Shown here piece after piece: positions 13,007-25,424 of a stretch of DNA of 64,000 bases. The number at the start of each line of letters is the position of its first letter. Position 1 is the first letter of the stretch. The notes below the pieces were generated by a model. It was given only the letters and a program-made list of their open reading frames with translations. It ran no database searches and was not told the DNA's origin. Source of the DNA: Mucor racemosus (Eukaryota > Mucoromycota > Mucoromycetes > Mucorales > Mucoraceae); NCBI GenBank assembly GCA_027405735.1, contig JAPEHQ010000015.1, positions 558,001 to 622,000 of the forward strand, in the 5' to 3' direction. The position numbers were made by a program, and so were the translations under genes.

Positions 13007-14348
13007 TTATTTTTGAGACTTGATATTTGAAAGCTCACTTTCATTCTTATCACTTATACCCAACAAGGAATCACCACCCATTAATTTACTCTTCTTACGG
13101 CTTTCGTTCAATTGAACGTTACTAAAATGATTTGTGATGGTATTCGTCAATATCTCAGATCAAATCTGTAAATTTTTATATTGTAAAATTACCTATACCA
13201 AGCACCACCGGCCAATGTTAACAAAATACCCAAACCATTTGTTGCTGTGATACTAAGGTCGAAAATGATTACTGCTAAAACGATCGAAAGTACCTGCTTT
13301 ACATTGCCTAAATAAAGCTCTTAGACTCTTGTAAATCCTCTTTTTCATAATAAAAATACGTACCTGCAACTGTCATAGTCAATGCAGAAGTTTTCTTGTT
13401 GGCTGTAAAACTTACAACATTTAAAAAGAAAGCAATGATACCATTTAATAGTAAAGCAAAAAATACAGTTGTAGTTAAATTTGTTTGGAAATACTCTTGA
13501 ACAAGTTCCATCTCTCCAGTAGCATAAGAATAAAGCATGGTTTGAATAAAAGCTAAAGGAGACATTCTCAATAATAAATCCAATGGGTGAAGCTTAAGAC
13601 GTCCAACTTGAACACGGTTTGTAACTACAGTTTTGATTGCTGCCAACACTGTACCCAGCACTGTTAAAATAAAACCCATGGCAGTATAATTATAATCTCC
13701 AAAGGTAGCAAAAGCGACGCCAGCAATAACCTAACGTAGGGATTTCATTGTGTTTGTAAGAAAATCTTTCACTTTTACTGTGTCCTCTCCTTAATTTTTC
13801 TTTTACTTACAGGAATAAGCGAAGTATAAACCATACCAGAATAAGCTTTCTTCAAGAATAAAACGTTCAACATAACTGTAAATACAGGTGTCATTGCTCT
13901 AACTACTTGATGAAACTATATCATAATCATTAACTCGAGGGTTTTTCAATAATACAATATTCCTCGTACTTACTGGAACAGTTACCAAGTTACTATACAA
14001 AAGAAATAAGAAAACAAATAAGAAAACCCTACAACAACACAGACATAATTTTACTTACAGAGAAACATTGCTGATAGCAATGTTAATAGTATACAATACT
14101 GAGAACATTAACATGACCATATTTTCTCTTTCGCCTAATTTTGCAGGTTTGAAGATACCAATTTTCCAAAAAATATAAGAACCTATGGTACCACAAAGGG
14201 TATGAATAGCTGTTAAAGCCCAAGGAAAAGGAAATTGAAACATGGCCATGATGACTTTATTGTAAAGAGTAAGACCCAGATTTAAAAAGAAGTACATGGC
14301 CAACCAAACCATGGAAGAATCCATACATTGTTGTACTGTTGTAGCCAT
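13007..14348 (-). CDS. TPT-family nucleotide-sugar/phosphate transporter
   Basis: Six exons on the minus strand (14348-14059, 13992-13974, 13915-13811, 13730-13364, 13307-13193, 13121-13007) give a 336-residue hydrophobic protein of the drug/metabolite transporter superfamily, triose-phosphate translocator branch. These Golgi or ER proteins exchange nucleotide sugars or phosphorylated sugars. Visible features are many membrane segments, the N-terminal NLGLTLYNKVIM pattern, TVVTNR in the second half and GNVKQVLSIVLAVIIF near the end, which is typical of the family. Exon 2 is only 19 nt (codes for part of NLVTVP), yet phases on both sides fit. The C-terminal tail is polar and lysine/serine-rich. 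The nearest described relatives would be SLC35E-type or Sly41-type proteins; the substrate cannot be read from the sequence. Confidence 0.87.
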
Positions 14349-14784
14349 CTTTTTATATCTAGCTGTAACGAAAGAATAAAGAAAAAGAAAGAAAGAAAGA
14401 AAAGAACTCTTTCAACAGCACCAGAAAATTAAAAACTAATAAAAACTGTGTTTCAATAGGGTTGAGATGAATACTAAATTTATATATAGTAACCAAACAA
14501 AAGATCGGCATCCATCAAGCTAAATATACCAATTTAAATTAGGCGCTTCTATTCTAGTATTTCTTCCAGAAAAATCCCGAAATTGAGAATATCTAAAAAT
14601 ATTGCTTTACAGGTTTTTTCTACGCTTTATAATGAGAAATTGATGTTAAAGTAAGCAATAGCTCTGCAAATCAGATCGGGATTATCGTGCATAGATGTTT
14701 GTATTATGAAATAACACAAAGTTATTTAAGATTTCTTATTACAACGGCCATTAAGCTATAACAAAGCAAGTTTTCGTTGCTAAG

Positions 14785-14936
14785 GTTCTATTTTTGTTCC
14801 TGGTTGCTAGGCAAATTAATTTCAGGTATCTGGCTGCTAAAGAAATCAAGTTTTCGTACCTGGTTTTCAGGGAAGACTATATTTATGTTCCGGCTGCTAG
14901 GCTTTTGGACCTTCTGTACAGTGCGGCTGGTAAATT
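14785..14936 (+). repeat. Degenerate 30-bp tandem repeat (about 5 units)
   Basis: Units of about 30-31 bases recur, each carrying a variant of GTACCTGGCTGCTAGG followed by an AT-rich half (starts near 14786, 14820, 14850, 14881 and 14911). Because the period is a multiple of three, one plus-strand frame reads as a 10-residue repeat with cores such as LVARQINF, LAAKEIKF and VPAARLL. No function is recognised. Confidence 0.6.
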
Positions 14937-17326
14937 TTGTCCGTTTCGAAAAAAAAAAACAAATGGCAATTTCAGAAAAATAATCACTGGGCTGGCCCAA
15001 TCTCAATACTTTTTCATTAATCTCTGCTCTTGTCTAACGAGTTCGGTTTTGAAGCGACGGCCTCATGCTTCATTATCTTTCAATACAGATGGTAAAAAGG
15101 TGTACCTAAAGCTCTGCTAAATCACTCGGGGCATTTACTGTCACCAGGTGACGAATGGTCCTTACGTAGTGCTATGTTCCATTGTGAACATAAACCTCGG
15201 CGTATAACTTGCGGAGTGTCTTCTCTCAAACTATTAGATTAAGAGCTTATTTATGACGGTTATGTATTTTTTTTTTTCATTCAAGATTGATACGAAACTA
15301 TTCTTTCTTTTTTCTTTGCAAGGATTTGAATAACTGAAAATAGAGCGGGTCCGAACCAGAAAAAGCATAAAAGAAGAAGCATCATAGCGGTTGCTGGGCA
15401 AGACATTATCGTACATAAATGTCTCGAGAGATACACAACAGTTTAGCATCTCATCTTTGATTGTAAAATTCAATAATCAATGTTAGCTTGCAAAAGATCT
15501 GTGGATGTAAAGTGATTTACAACAAATCATATTACCATACTATCGGTTGAATTATTAATATTTTACGTTGCCAAATACCTTGCAAAATATTGACATATTG
15601 TTTGGTTTTTATGCTCTTTGTTGGCTACTTTTTGTAAATGATGTGGGTTGCTGCCTCCCTTCAACCAATAAAGACTTCACTTTACATCGGAGCCATCAAA
15701 ATTCGCTGCAATTCAGTGGTTTGAAAAGCCAACACTTAATTAGAAGATATTTTCAGTAGATCGACGCTACAAGAAATCAATAAAATATAGATAAAATAGT
15801 TGTTCCAGGTTTCTAAATTGATACAGTAATTTTTTAATTGTCAATCAATTACTAAAATATGTTGGTTCGAAATCTAATTAGCTGTTCAATGTCAGCTGAT
15901 AGTAATAGCACGCGTAACAACTAAAATATCAATATATAATGCGCACAGTTGGCTTTATGCAATACTTTAATAATAATTTTATTACAATAGACAAGAAAAA
16001 CACAATAAACGTGTTCATCTCTGGAGAAATCAACGATAATATGTCATCATTGCAACAAAATTGCATAAAATGGCTCTTTAAACAGCGCATTTCTCAACCT
16101 GGGGATATTTCCCAAAGTTCTAAAGCATATCAAAAAAATCATCTAGCTTAATAGATACATTTTATAGCATCTTCTCAGAGTTTCGCAATTTTTTATTGTT
16201 TGATGATTTTAGAAGAGGTATCATAAGGAAAAAATTGCATTTTTGAGAAAATCCAATTTTTGAACCCAAAAGTGAAGATTTTTACTAAGATGTTTATAGA
16301 CAAAAAATGACCACAACTGCTCAATTTATAATATATAATTGTTTAATTTGTGATTTAAAATTAATTTTTTGACTTTTCTTAAAATAACTGTTTTTTAGAT
16401 TAATTCAAATTGGTAAAAATTTTATAAGAAAAGTTTTTTCATAAATAGCACCACCACATCCGCACTGCTAAATAGCACAATGTTCAATTATTTTATTAAA
16501 CAGTTTAACATAATAGAATGTAGAGATATTCCTCAGAAACTCTCAAGCTTTTTCCAAATCGCCATTTTTTTCGATTTTCGACAAACACTGGAGAAACTGG
16601 AATTAAATCCCCGCCATATCATAAAATTTGTGGTTTATTGCTGTTGTTTTTGAAGATCATGAATATTCTGTTATGTGTTTAGACATAATTAACATTTTAT
16701 CGCACGTAATGTTTTTGTAGATGCAAAAAAAAATGAACCTGATAGCATTATTTCGATAGAAAAAAGTGATAAACCAGGATTTTTAGCTTTTAGTAGCTAA
16801 CTGACTCCTATATAGTAACCTTTTCTTCAAGGGATTATTTCAGCGGTCGAAGCATTGTTAGTGTTATAAATGAGACTTGAAGCAGGTTATTGAAAGCCTC
16901 GAATGCTTACTCGTATTTTACTTTATTGAAAAAAGTTAAATTTGCGTAATTTGAACTTAATACTTTTATATTTTAAGAGAAAAAAAGGCGTAGACGCAAA
17001 AAAATTACAAATGTATTATAAATCTTTAATAGGTTCAACTTGCTGTGTCAAGGATCACATAATAAAGGGCTGATTATGCGATCAGCGTAATTAACGATCA
17101 ACCCTTGCTTTTCAATAATACGGTTTAATATTTCTTCATTTAAAAGCTTTAGATTTCGAATTCTTCCAATAACCCATCATTTAGTAATTTAAATCTGTTT
17201 GAGGGCATAGAAAAGTGTTTCGTCAATATGGGATGGTACTTTTGGGCTTTAACAAAATAAAAAGGTAGTAGAATAAGACTCAACTTGATAGGTCTTAACC
17301 TAGTTCTTTAGTTTTGAATACCTCGT

Positions 17327-17540
17327 TGTCAGTTTTCATCCTATTACTATGTCTCAATTCCTTTTGAAAATAACATTTTAAATAAAAACTTTTGTGCCAA
17401 TACTTTCAGAAACTGAGACTTAATGACTCTAGGCTTTTATTTTTGCATTGAACAATAAAGATACTACGTTCTACGTGATTGAATTACTACTAGTCTTTAT
17501 TGTTCTTATGAGAATAAGATTTATTCACAAATAGCTCTCA
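17327..17540 (-). mobile_element. LTR1-family remnant
   Basis: The minus strand starts TGAGAGCTAT and ends CTGACA, and shares the internal words TCTTATT, AATAAAGACTAGTA and the GTCTC/AAGTCTC region with the LTR1 copies at 27606-27837 and 31849-32083. The flanking pentamers do not match, so it is an old or rearranged copy. Confidence 0.5.
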
Positions 17541-18870
17541 CCGATATTAATTATAAGTAAGCTTTGCACATCAAAAGAATGAAAAAATAGCATGTGCATT
17601 TAGTATAAACATTTCTTACGCTGTCACCAAGTTGCTTGATAAAAAGGAGGCAATCTATCTCGAATTACAGTATTTCCCTTGCGGGAATAGTGTAATTTGA
17701 GGGAAAATCTGATTCTGTTACTACAAAAATAGCTGCTCATTTTTACATAGATCATCCATTAATATCATCATCAGTTCTCAAAACTTGGCCACATTAGTCT
17801 TGAAAAATAGAGAAGGGGTTTATCACCAAGTTTAATAGATGTAAACTTTCTCATAAAATCAAGGAATTGAAGCTTAGAGCCAGCCAAGATACTATAAAAT
17901 AAGAATTATCAAAAATAAAAGTGATGCGCTCTTTATAAATTTAGACATGCAAATATACAAGATATACATGATTTTGTAGCTGTATTTTGCAAAACGAAAA
18001 TACTCACATAATCTCCACATGTTTTCCTTATGAAAATACAGTTTCAATTCTTGTAATACAGCGTTAATTAATGAAAAAATTTCAGTGTAAGGATACAGAC
18101 CAAGCAAAGCGTAAAGTAACATATGTGCCATTCACACCTAAACTATTTTTATTGACCTTTCTTTATTGTTATATTGATCAAGAGAGTGTTGATTACAACA
18201 GAAACCACAACCTGATGAGATTTATCGGTCAATGAATATAATTATGTACGAAAATACGAAATAAAAAGATTCGAGATTTAACGAAAAGATGACAGTTGTA
18301 GTAGAAGAGAAACCGAGATCAGCTACTGTATTTGTAACAAATGTTAAAAATTGTATCAGACCTAGTTTTTGACTCGAATTACATATCAACACAATTGCAA
18401 AAACATTAAATGATGAGGGAGAAGCGTTTGCCCGAAATCAAAAGGCCGTCGCATCAAATATGAAGTTTGAAGCAAGACACACCGGCTTTTTTTAATGGTG
18501 TGTATAATACAAATGCTGCAAAAAATTATTGGGAAGTAAGAGATGTATTACTTAATTACATTGACAGGTCTATATAAGCATTTTACTCCTATATTATCAA
18601 GAAATTAGGGGAACTTCATTTCGATAAAAAAGTAACCTTTTAGGGGAAAATCATAGCTGGGAACTAAAACAAATTAGAAGATGTACAGTACTTGGCTGTA
18701 ACACCACAACTAACCCTAATTATAAACATACTCTTGTCTTTTTTGTTTTCTTCTCTTCTTTTCCCTTTCACAACTGTTGTCAAACGCCAAAACACTGAAT
18801 AAATCAATTTGTTATATATATTTATATATCTAGACAAAAAAAAAAAAAAGAAAGATAAAAGTAGAAAAAA

Positions 18871-19988
18871 ATGGCAGTAGGAACCGAAGGATTTTATGCC
18901 GTTATTATTATCTGTCTAGTTGTATTTCTTTCATTATCAGCATGTCTTGGTATCCGTATTATAAAACGTATAAAAACGAAAAGCGAAGAAGAACAACTAC
19001 CATCTCTTCGACATAGTGAGTGGCAACCGTTGAGATCAGTCGCTGTAGATGTTATAGATAATCAAACATTACAAGCCGTTTCCAGTAATTATAATACCTT
19101 TTTATCAAATGTACGAAAATTTTTAATTATTCTACAAAATATCTAGAATGGCAATCAAAATACCCTCCCAATACAACACAATATATAGATGTAACAAAAC
19201 AACCAGAAGTGATCGACAAAGGTGTTTTAGCTTGGAAATTTGTTGAAACACCAACGACAGTTGATTCGGAAGAAGAAAGTAATGCAGCTATCATGGATGA
19301 TCCGTCATGTATAGTATTTTGTCAGGGACAAGGCAGCATCATGACAAATTTACCAGTTCCTATGCAAGAATTTAGTTATTGGGAAGTTAAAGTTTTACAA
19401 TTGAATGATCAAGATAGATTAGCTATTGGATTTGCAACAAAACCATACCCAAGATGGAGAATACCAGGTAAATCAACTGAATTCATGTCAAATAAGTCAA
19501 TCTAACAGATTTAAATAGGCTGGCATAGACATTCTATAGCATATCATTCGAATTCAGGTTCTGTGTTTGCAAGCGATCCAACATTTGGCAGACCATATGG
19601 ACCAGCTGTCAAAGAAGGAGATGTGGTTGGTGTAGGCTATTTATACCAAAGTGGAACAGTATTTTTCACTAGAAATGGACAGAATCTCGGAAAAGCATCT
19701 ATAGGGTTCAAATATCCCGTTTACCCTATTATTGGATCAATAGGACCATGTAATGTATCTGTAAATTTTGGATATCAAGACTTTTTATTTGGTGCAGCAA
19801 ATCAAAGAGAAGCAGCATTTGCTCCTAGACAAGGATCATTACTTCCTCCGCCTGCTTATGGTGGACACACTGATGATATGCTATTTAATGATGGAAATCA
19901 ACCACAAGGACAAGAACAAGGACAAGGGAATAATTTAACCTATGTAGATCGTCCTACATTGAACCCTCCTCCACCATCATACTCGTAG
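18871..19988 (+). CDS. Ssh4/Ear1-like membrane SPRY protein, Rsp5 adaptor
   Basis: Three exons (18871-19084, 19147-19467, 19519-19988) encode 334 residues. A single N-terminal membrane segment (about 9-30) is followed by a basic stretch, then a SPRY domain (about 95-250; FSYWEVKVLQL, IAYHSNSG, VFFTRNG, PIIGSIGPC). The C-terminal tail carries two PPxY motifs, PPAY (289-292) and PPSY at the very end (330-333). This order is that of yeast Ssh4 and Ear1, which sit in endosome and vacuole membranes and recruit the WW domains of the NEDD4-type ubiquitin ligase Rsp5 to cargo for multivesicular-body sorting. The donor at 19085 (GTAATT) was chosen because the stronger-looking GT at 19111 breaks the frame. 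Its stop lies 29 bases from the stop of the convergent methyltransferase gene. Confidence 0.88.
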
Positions 19989-20017
19989 TTATGTATTAAA
20001 TAATTAGGATTTTTGTA

Positions 20018-23000
20018 TTAAATATTAAAAGATTTAGCGGTGGATAGTATAGATTCATGCCATTTTGAAATATTAGTTGCATCAAGTGTTATTGTTTCTA
20101 TATCAGAAGATGACCATTCTTGACGTAAATTATCTAAATTTAAATCATGTTCTATTTCTAATTGAAGGCCATTAGGGATTTGATAAAGATGGTATATCAT
20201 CTGATCAATGGCTAATTGAAATAAAGAGTTTAGTTTCAACATGACAATGAAAATATCTTGGATGTTTTCATTATTAATGTTATTTATAATGTCATTAATC
20301 CATTGTAAATGTGTTGTATTGGGAGAATTAGATTTTTTCCAATCAATTGGTGGCTCAAATTGATGTAAAATGTCTATTTCTGCTAGTGTTAAATGCCATT
20401 CGAAATTACGCACACGTTCCATTAATCGTTGGCCACCTTTTGAAAAGCGTAACATCTTATATAACCATGATCTTGCAATTGTAATACCTTGAACAAATGT
20501 TGCTATTTGCTGCATAAATTGAAAAGATGGCGGTGGTGCAAATGGTACGTAAGCCATTAACCTACCAAAGAATCGCATGCGACCTTGTTGATCATAACTG
20601 CAATGCAATTTAATAAAAAACATGATCAGTGTACTGTTCAACAAACCACAGAAATAATCGGGGTCTTGCCATGGATAATCTGGTTTAATAGTAAAATAGA
20701 TACATTGATTTGTTACAGCCATTTCATTCTTGTCTACAAAGAAACGAGGCCTTGGTTGCGACCTAGTAAAGTAACCACAATTGATGGGATGCACAATTTT
20801 AACAGGTACTAAACCACACTTATTGTACTGGCAATTGGCTATATCCTCTTCTTTTTTATCAGCTTGTAGTGCAACACGAGCATCACGAAGGTAGGAATAC
20901 AAAGTAGACCATATACCGTCCTTGGCGTGATCCTCTTTTAGTTTCTCTGCATCTTCTTTATTCACTAAAATCATTGAATAAAATGGCACATCGACATTGT
21001 AATATGGTAAATAAGCATCAGCTGCAGATGTTTCTTTCTTGCTTAATCGTAGAGGATCTCTATTTCTCCAGAAATCACCTTCTTTCCCTCCTCCTGTAGC
21101 TGATGAAATTGTTTTTCCATTCCAGTAAAAGCAAGGCTTCAACCATCGATTGCAGGTTTCTTGACCAAATGTTTCGAGTGCCCAACTTGTACGTACCACT
21201 AATGAATATACTGGATTTGTATTTGGACCGCGATTCCATATGAGGGGTGCCGTATTTGATTTAGAAGGATCGATATCACAAATACGATCTAAATGTTGAG
21301 TAATGCTATTTAGTTTGTCTAGAAATGAAACTGATGGTAATAAAAATGAAAAGGACGAATGGTTTGTTTGAAGTATTCTGTTTTCTTCTGTAAGAGGTGT
21401 ATGTTTGTATTTGAGTGAAGTATCTGCAATGGGCTGGTCAGGTCTAAATTTTTGATAAATGTCTAGTAATTGCATCAAATTCATGTTTTTACCAACATGG
21501 CGAAGGTATAAAGTATGATTTGTATTAGATAATGAGCTTGAACGTTTGCATAAACGAAAAATAAGTGAATCCGTTTGTACTTTTGGCCATACTTTATATG
21601 GCTCAAATTCATAAATGTCTAGTATTTTGCAATTTTCCCAAATCCAATTTCTGTCATTTAGATGTTTTTGAGCGATTGGCTGGATTATGTAATATTTACT
21701 ACATAAATTACCTTAATTGTTCTGCAAATTCAAGCACCATCCATTGACTAGGAGTAATTAAGCATACTTGACCATTTGAATCATCACACCTTTGAAGGGC
21801 AATCCACATGAAATAAAGATAAGCTTGAGATATTTTTGCGCCACCTAATTTTGATTCATCATAAATAGTTGGATCTGGTTGAGTAATAAAGCCTGTTTTT
21901 CGTATCATATAAGGTGGATTCGTTACGATAAAATCAAATTTTAGATTGGAAGTATCACGTAATTGGTCTAACCAATGCTTCTCAAATGGATCAACTGTTT
22001 CGGTATTCCAAAAAGGGTTTGATTCAACATTTAATTTTAACGTATCATTACAAAAGAGTCTCAAACGATGGATTGATTTTGGAGGCAATTGTACCTGAAG
22101 CTCATGAATTCGTTGATAAAGCGGATACAAATGAACCATCATATTCATTTTACAAAGTTGATAAGCAAAAGGATCAATTTCAATCCCGTAAATATGATCT
22201 GGAATATCTTGGAGTAATAGCTGTGTTAATCGCTGGGCATCATTCCAAACTGTAAATTGACATGCTTTTATGAATCGTGTTAGAAATTCACATAGAAAAG
22301 ATCCAATACCGAGGCAAGGATCGAATACACGGCACATGCGTGTGTTATTTTGTTGTAATAATTTAATCAAATGGGGTACATCAGCGCATCTATCCCACAT
22401 AAATCGTAAAACAGATTGAGGTGTATAGAATTGTCCGTGATCTTTTTGATGTTTTGCGGCTGATATCTCGAGAAAGTAGTGTGTATAAAATTTAGAGAAA
22501 ATAGAATCAATATTTGCCAATATAAGAGTGGGGTGTAATTTTTTAGTTGCTGTTAATTGTTTATGCAGATCATCTACTAATGACATGTGGTGTAGTGCAT
22601 AAAACCATAGAAATGGCTGATTCTCTTGATTTAGCAATGAGTCATGATCATTGAATAATTGCATGAAATTATCGAAGTCTTGCTGTTGAATCAATACTTT
22701 GATAAAGCAGAGATAAACTGTCATAAATGCTGTCATTAAACAATATAATTCGATTGATCTTGCATCTTGAGTATCAACATCCATTCTACGGAGTAAAAAG
22801 GTGACAGCCGCAGATGGTGTATAAGATTCTATTTAGTAGCAATGCATTAATACAAAAAAAAGGAGAGAGAAAAATCCCCTTTTGTTATTATATTTACCTT
22901 TTTCAACCATAATTAATTTCTTTACAATCAACAAATGATTTCCTAAAATATTCACAATGGCATTGATTTCTTCTTCACTGAGTGCCTTTTCATTTGACCG

Positions 23001-23075
23001 AGCTCGTTTATTGCTGTCTATAGGTATTGGTGAGGATGTAATTGACGTTGATTCTAGATTTAATGTGTTTGTCAT
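20018..23075 (-). CDS. Prokaryote-type DNA N6-adenine methyltransferase, type IIG/HsdM-like
   Basis: Three exons on the minus strand (23075-22898, 22828-21712, 21650-20018) join into 975 residues. The central part has the order typical of gamma-class adenine methyltransferases of type I and IIG restriction systems: GQFYTP at about 191-196 (motif X region), DPCLGIGSF at 229-237 (motif I, AdoMet binding), GIEIDP at 274-279 (motif II) and VTNPPY with NPPY at 363-366 (catalytic motif IV). The C-terminal about 540 residues resemble the post-catalytic and target-recognition half of TaqI/type IIG enzymes (for example LRNWIWENCKILDIYEF after the catalytic domain), but no exact specificity can be read. 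The N-terminal about 190 residues are mostly helical, and no restriction nuclease motif was seen. Both introns have normal GT-AG ends and base composition matches the neighbours, so this is a resident nuclear gene, not contamination. The expected reaction is transfer of methyl from AdoMet to adenine N6 in DNA. An ancient bacterial origin is inferred. Confidence 0.85.
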
Positions 23076-24212
23076 CCTCCAAAACGAGACAAAATTTGTG
23101 GTATAGCAGAAAAAAGTGGGAAAAAAGGAAATATAGAAATTTTTGACATTATATTTCTACTTTTTTTTTTTTCCTTTTGAGCCCACCAAAGCGTTTAGTA
23201 AATTAGAACCTAGTCACTTTCATTGTTATCGAAGCAGCATTGTACCACTTTCATTTGTGATCTAATATACGTACCTGCATTTCTAAACAAATAAATCGTT
23301 TAAATCTGGTTTAAATTGGTAAATTGAAAGCATACAAATGCTCTTTTAGCATACTATAATTGACATTTAACCTTTTTTAAGCACTTTTAATAATTTAATC
23401 AGGTACCGGAAATTTGAGGTTTGAGGTTTGATCCCGTATTTGAGCCATTTTCAGCGACTTTAAGCGATGCTACCAGAAAATATTCGCGTGGTACCAGGTT
23501 TATTCCTTTTAACGCAAAATAAAAAATATCTCAAGACACCATAGCATGGTAACTGTTACTAGTCTTTATTATTATTCTTTCTATAAATAAAACTTATACA
23601 TCCATAACTCTTATCATACTCAAAACAATTACTTTAAGTGCGAAAATACACCGTTTTGTTATCTACCAAATAGTTATAAGTTCAACAATTGAAGATTTTG
23701 TGTGTATTTCTGTAGGTTTTTTGTTCTTAATCAATTTCATTTTACTTAAATGAAATATATAAAGATGTATATAAGAGATACATTTTATTTTGAAATTAGC
23801 TCTTCTGATATATTCAAGTATGCACCGCTTGTGCTCAAGCATTCTGATGTATTTTTTCTTCTAAACTATAGAAATTGAACCTCTTTTCCCTTTTTATTTT
23901 CAAACCCAAATTAATTATATAATAAGGATTTATTACCCATAGTAAGGGGTACAAGGCCAACAAAAAAACTATCTTAAAAACACAAAGTTGAATACAATTA
24001 TGTACAAAAAAGACGCTTATATACTTATCCATTTCGTTAGCTGTTATTGCATTATATGTTAGAGTTTACTGGTTGTATATCAGGTATCTCCATTAGTCTG
24101 ATTTATACTTAAAATTACACGATAACCTATAACGCCAAACAGCCCCAAATCCCCTTGAAAAAAATGGGTGTTGTTCTATTCCTACAGTATAACCAGCAAA
24201 TTGATAAGACGT
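23076..24212. other. Intergenic region upstream of methyltransferase gene
   Basis: The 1.1 kb between the methyltransferase start and repeat X. Bases 23160-23175 form a T-run on the plus strand (an A-run in the leader orientation of the gene). A truncated LTR1-like stretch sits at about 23488-23613, recognised by the block TTACTAGTCTTTATTATTAT and the CATAACTCTTA end. The rest is AT-rich with no gene. Confidence 0.45.
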
Positions 24213-25424
24213 TAAGGTTTTAAATTTGGATATTGCTACAGCTGTAGTATATGTTTTAAAACTTTCAGCCTGTTTGGATCAATATTCATTAGTTATGAGC
24301 ATTTTTCCAGTTGCTTCATATTTTTAAGCAGAGGAAGAAATAGTTTCATTCAAAAACCTGTGCTATAATCCTTCAAAATCAGCTGTTGTTTAATGAAATC
24401 AAGATATGTTATTGGTATATTTACTGCACATTAAGTGCAACCTCAAAATTCAATTTCGAATCATGATTTGATTTATAAAAATTTTCAAAAAATATTTAAA
24501 CAATCCAGACAAAATAGTTTAAAAATGAGCGTTTTGCAGAGCTTGTGAGTTGTCTTGTTTCAATACTGCGCTAAATCTGTTTGGATGTTGATTTGATAGC
24601 TACTTGATTGATTAACCGCTGGGACAAAATGATATGGTGTTATAATTGAGGTCCAGGAGTTCTTAGTAATTACTGCATTAAACTTAGTACGCTAGGAGTT
24701 TCCTATATCCGATATCAACAAGACTTTGCACTTCAATGCATGTCGTAGTCAATATATTGTAAGATGTATTGATACTGTAGAAGGTAATAACATATGATAC
24801 TTGTTGGTATAGTATATAACATAGTATATCATATATGATTCATATTTTGCCAATGGTCACTCTTCCAAAAAAAGCCGAACAATCTCCGGAAGCGGCCATC
24901 TAATGATATTTTCAAGCTTTAAATTTCTAGAAAAAATTACCGGACAGCCCGGACGCGATTGTTTAAATATTCCAAGCAGCTATAAGATGCAGGCATCGAA
25001 ACTTCATACAAAAATTAAGGTTCAACTGTATTGCTATTAATTATTCAGAGGCTTATTTTAAGTAAAGCGCAATAAATACAACCTACAACATTATTAGCTT
25101 AATAACGGATTTAACTTGAAAAGTATACGATGATACAACCGGATTCAAAAAAAGTCGATAAAATCACAAATTTAAAGGATTTATATATAAAAGCACTACG
25201 GCCGATGTGTGCTGCACAACGCACAAGATGATTTTGTTGTGCCCAGGTGGGCTGCACACTATGGCTTGATGAGTTGTTGCACCCACTGAATAATGGCTAA
25301 AAAGATAACAAGATGCACATGGGCACAACAAAAGAAACTGCACACGAGCATAACAAAAAGAAGCCTGTATGTGCAGAATTATAGATTCTGTCCGTGTGCA
25401 TGACATTAACCCCATATGTGCCTA

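Larger units (their letters stand above)
14349..18870. other. Gene-poor AT-rich region
   Basis: About 4.5 kb without a supportable gene. It holds a degenerate 30-bp tandem repeat at 14785-14936 and an LTR1-type remnant at 17327-17540, both listed separately. The last 150 bases before 18871 are pyrimidine-rich followed by an A-run at about 18837-18850, consistent with the promoter and leader of the next gene. Remaining open frames are short, AT-rich and show no family motifs. Confidence 0.5.

Noticed and set aside
15939..16151. 70-codon frame in the 14-19 kb gene-poor region
   Set aside because: Short and AT-rich, with no family resemblance and no matching copy elsewhere in the window.
19085..19146. 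Alternative donor at 19111 for intron 1 of the Ssh4-like gene
   Set aside because: Using it puts exon 2 into a frame that meets a stop within 14 codons; the donor at 19085 keeps the frame open.
25164..25415. 83-codon cysteine-rich frame, also at 55607-55858
   Set aside because: Both are the same family X sequence, built from repeated TGCACA/TGTGCC words; nothing suggests a protein.
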